Assembly (NCBI GenBank): GCA_002713555.1
Contig: PATG01000093.1
Location: 15,283-40,899 of the forward strand
Reading direction: 5' to 3'
DNA: 25,617 nucleotides
From: Planctomycetaceae bacterium
GTDB lineage: Bacteria > Planctomycetota > Planctomycetia > Pirellulales > Lacipirellulaceae
Part shown: positions 23,650 to 25,617 of the stretch, in pieces
Position numbering within the stretch: the stretch's first letter is position 1
How the letters are laid out: each line of letters opens with the position of its first letter
Notes under the pieces: generated by a model
The model's database searches: none
What the model saw: the letters and a program-made list of their open reading frames with translations, nothing else
What the model was told of the DNA's origin: nothing
Position numbers and translations under genes: made by a program

Positions 23650-25617
23650 ATGTCTCCCGTCACACATACAAACCTGTCTGCTGCTGATCGACCTTTGGCG
23701 TTGCGTGCTCGCTGCGACTTACAAGTCGTGCCCGTCATGTATGCGGGGCAGTCGGCTTATGTTGTCAAAGATCCTTTGACACTGGAGATGTTCCACCTCA
23801 CAGCTACCGAACACTTTCTGCTTGAGTCGCTTGATGCTACCACATCGCTTCGTATGCTGCGGCAAGAATTTCAAAAACGATTTGCACCGCAGCGAATAAA
23901 CCTTGAGGTTTTGCAACAGGGTCTGAATCAGTTATACAACCAAGGTTTGTTATTGAGTACGGCTAGTGGACAGGGAGAGCAACTCAGGGAACGTGGCCAG
24001 CGCCAATTGCATCAGCAGCGAATACAAAGCCTGATGAGTTTGTTATCTTTTCGTCTAGGTAGTTTTGATGCAACGCGTTGGATCGATACTTTGCATGCTC
24101 GTATTCGTTGGATTTTTTCCTGGCCAGCGCTTGTGGGTGTTTTGATCCTTGTTTTCTATGTGGCGGCATTGTTGCTGGCAAAGGGTGGCACCGTGGTTGA
24201 ACACCTTCCCGGACTGCTCGAAAGTATGCAGGAACTGGCCCAACCCAGGTACTGGTTCCTTTGGCTGGGGACGATTGCACTCGTTAAAGTACTGCATGAA
24301 TTAGCACATGCGGTGACATGTCAACAGATGGGCGGACGTTGTCATGAAATAGGAGTCTTGCTGCTGGCTTGTCTGCCATGTCTGTATTGCGATGTTTCGG
24401 ATGTCTGGCGTTTGCCGTCGAAGTGGCGGCGGATTGCGGTCTCATCTGCTGGCATGCTTGTCGAATTCGTACTTGCCCTATCGGCGTTTGTTGTTTGGTG
24501 GCATACGCAGCCTGGCCTGCTGCATACGTGGTGTTTTAGTATTGTGGTGGTCTGCTCGGTGGGGACATTCTTAGTCAACGCAAATCCGCTCTTGCGCTAC
24601 GATGGTTACTATATTCTGTCCGACCTGGTCGAAGTGCCCAATTTAGCCAGCCGAGCACAAGGACTTTTGCCTACAAAAGTGCAGCGCTGGCTTTTAGGTC
24701 AGCTACAAGCAGAGGATACCTTGCTCACTCCGCAACAGCGGCGAGGCATGTTGTTTTTTGCAATTGCAGCACGTATCTATTTATTATTTGTGTTGTTGGG
24801 AATCTTTGCCGTACTACTCGTTTGGGCACGTCCCTATCACGCCGAGAATCTTGTCTACACGTTGGGAGTCTTTACTGTGGCGGGTATCTTATTTAGTCCA
24901 TTGAAGACAATCTGGCGTTTGGCAAGCAACCCTACGGTACAATCTCGGTTGCGCTGGAGACGTGTTGGACTACTGCTTGTAGGTGTGTTCGCAGTGATTG
25001 GATTGTTGCTATTCTGGCCAATCAATCAATCGGTGACCGGTTATGCAGTATTTATTCCTTCTAAAGGACAAACGGTCTATGCTACCGCTGCAGGTGAATT
25101 GCAATATGCTGTTCACCCAGGGGCACACGTCCAAGCCGGTGATGTTTTGGCCCGCTTATCAAGCTCTGAAAACAAATTGGCGTTGGAGCGTCAAAAGGGT
25201 GAATACGAAGTACGTCGCATCCATTACGAACAGTTGGGTGCGTTGCGGGCTTGGAATAAACAATCATCCCAACAATTGCCTACAGCTCGGGTAGCCTTGG
25301 AGAACGCCCAAGCCCAACTGGAGGAGCTATGCCAGAAAGCAGAACAACTCACTCTGCGGGCTTCGAGATCAGGGACTGTGATTGCACCTCCACCTATCGA
25401 AAACGAAAACTTTGGCAGTGATCGATTGCCTACCTGGGGCGGGTTGCCTTTGGACTCTCAAAATATTGGCTGCTGGATTGAACCAGGAACTGTTCTCTGC
25501 ACGATCGGTGACCCGAAGAACCTGGAAGCGCTCGTTGCCATTTCACAGGACGATATTGCTGAGATAGGACCTGGTCATTCCGTAAGGATCTTGCTTGTCT
25601 CAGCCCCCGTGCGTGTG
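23650..25617 (+). CDS. PqqD-like/M50 protease/HlyD fusion protein, 3' end outside window
   Basis: The frame stays open to the last base (656 codons). Residues 18-105 resemble PqqD, a peptide-binding winged helix. The membrane region begins about 155; TM helices carry the site-2 protease signature LHELAHAVTCQQMGG (His216, Glu217, His220) and the third-ligand motif NPLLRYDGYY (Asp318), so it is probably a zinc protease of the M50 family inside the membrane. After further helices (about 438-457, VGLLLVGVFAVIGLLLFW) a lipoyl-like adaptor domain begins (about 462-510, AGELQYAVHPGAHVQAGDVL) with a helical hairpin and a second half at LRASRSGTVIAPPP. It starts at ATG 23650, 18 bases after the adaptor gene, without a clear ribosome binding site; translation may be coupled. 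PqqD and M50 domains often act in peptide maturation, which suggests that its cargo is a peptide. Confidence 0.8.
   Translation, partial: MSPVTHTNLSAADRPLALRARCDLQVVPVMYAGQSAYVVKDPLTLEMFHLTATEHFLLESLDATTSLRMLRQEFQKRFAPQRINLEVLQQGLNQLYNQGLLLSTASGQGEQLRERGQRQLHQQRIQSLMSLLSFRLGSFDATRWIDTLHARIRWIFSWPALVGVLILVFYVAALLLAKGGTVVEHLPGLLESMQELAQPRYWFLWLGTIALVKVLHELAHAVTCQQMGGRCHEIGVLLLACLPCLYCDVSDVWRLPSKWRRIAVSSAGMLVEFVLALSAFVVWWHTQPGLLHTWCFSIVVVCSVGTFLVNANPLLRYDGYYILSDLVEVPNLASRAQGLLPTKVQRWLLGQLQAEDTLLTPQQRRGMLFFAIAARIYLLFVLLGIFAVLLVWARPYHAENLVYTLGVFTVAGILFSPLKTIWRLASNPTVQSRLRWRRVGLLLVGVFAVIGLLLFWPINQSVTGYAVFIPSKGQTVYATAAGELQYAVHPGAHVQAGDVLARLSSSENKLALERQKGEYEVRRIHYEQLGALRAWNKQSSQQLPTARVALENAQAQLEELCQKAEQLTLRASRSGTVIAPPPIENENFGSDRLPTWGGLPLDSQNIGCWIEPGTVLCTIGDPKNLEALVAISQDDIAEIGPGHSVRILLVSAPVRV

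Overview
This window most likely comes from a planctomycete of the order Pirellulales (class Planctomycetia). The evidence is protein family content, not a marker gene. Several proteins look like planctomycete-typical families: a DUF1570 metallopeptidase-like protein, DUF2617, a LysM protein with an L,D-transpeptidase-like tail, a secreted protein ending in a DELGQPFIWVT-type motif, and a lipoprotein TolC with an acidic tail. Many genes lack a clear Shine-Dalgarno sequence, and gene strand changes often. No rRNA, CRISPR array or intact insertion sequence was seen. The only RNA gene is one tRNA-His.

Layout. Positions 1-6240 are mainly housekeeping: DUF2617 (-), a MagIII/endonuclease-III-like glycosylase (+), a DUF1499 membrane protein (-), a LysM protein with a dead L,D-transpeptidase-like tail (+), orotate phosphoribosyltransferase pyrE (+), a possible nuclease-fold protein (+) and fabH (+). 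Positions 6340-12566 hold an M3-family oligoendopeptidase, a repeat-bearing gap, a secreted protein with secretin-STN-like segments (-), a sugar-isomerase-like TIM barrel, a DUF1570 protein and a 40-residue membrane peptide. Positions 12692-14227 form a small scarred zone: tRNA-His, copies of a short dispersed repeat, a DUF2780-like gene and the decayed C-terminal end of a large HerA-type ATPase gene. Positions 14372-15633 encode a lipoprotein and a membrane-anchored protein of unknown role. Positions 16155-18275 encode a fatty acyl-AMP ligase fused to an acyl carrier domain.

Positions 18332-25617 are the most interesting part. An export-like locus has a lipoprotein TolC (-) facing a row of three tightly spaced genes (+): a cytoplasmic GAF-like sensor fused to a HlyD-type adaptor, a short secreted HlyD/RND-type adaptor, and a PqqD-like/M50 protease/HlyD fusion that runs off the window end. 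Outer-membrane channel and adaptors are present, but no ABC or RND pump is visible here. The fusion proteins suggest a regulated export machine, and the membrane-embedded protease domain may act on its cargo or sit in the complex.

Other points worth attention: four copies of a 21-nt dispersed motif, a long hairpin plus tandem repeat after the peptidase gene, an L,D-transpeptidase-like domain whose catalytic Cys is Val, and a homopolymer frameshift in the HerA-like remnant. Start codons were chosen from ribosome-binding sites, signal peptides or family length, as stated in each entry.
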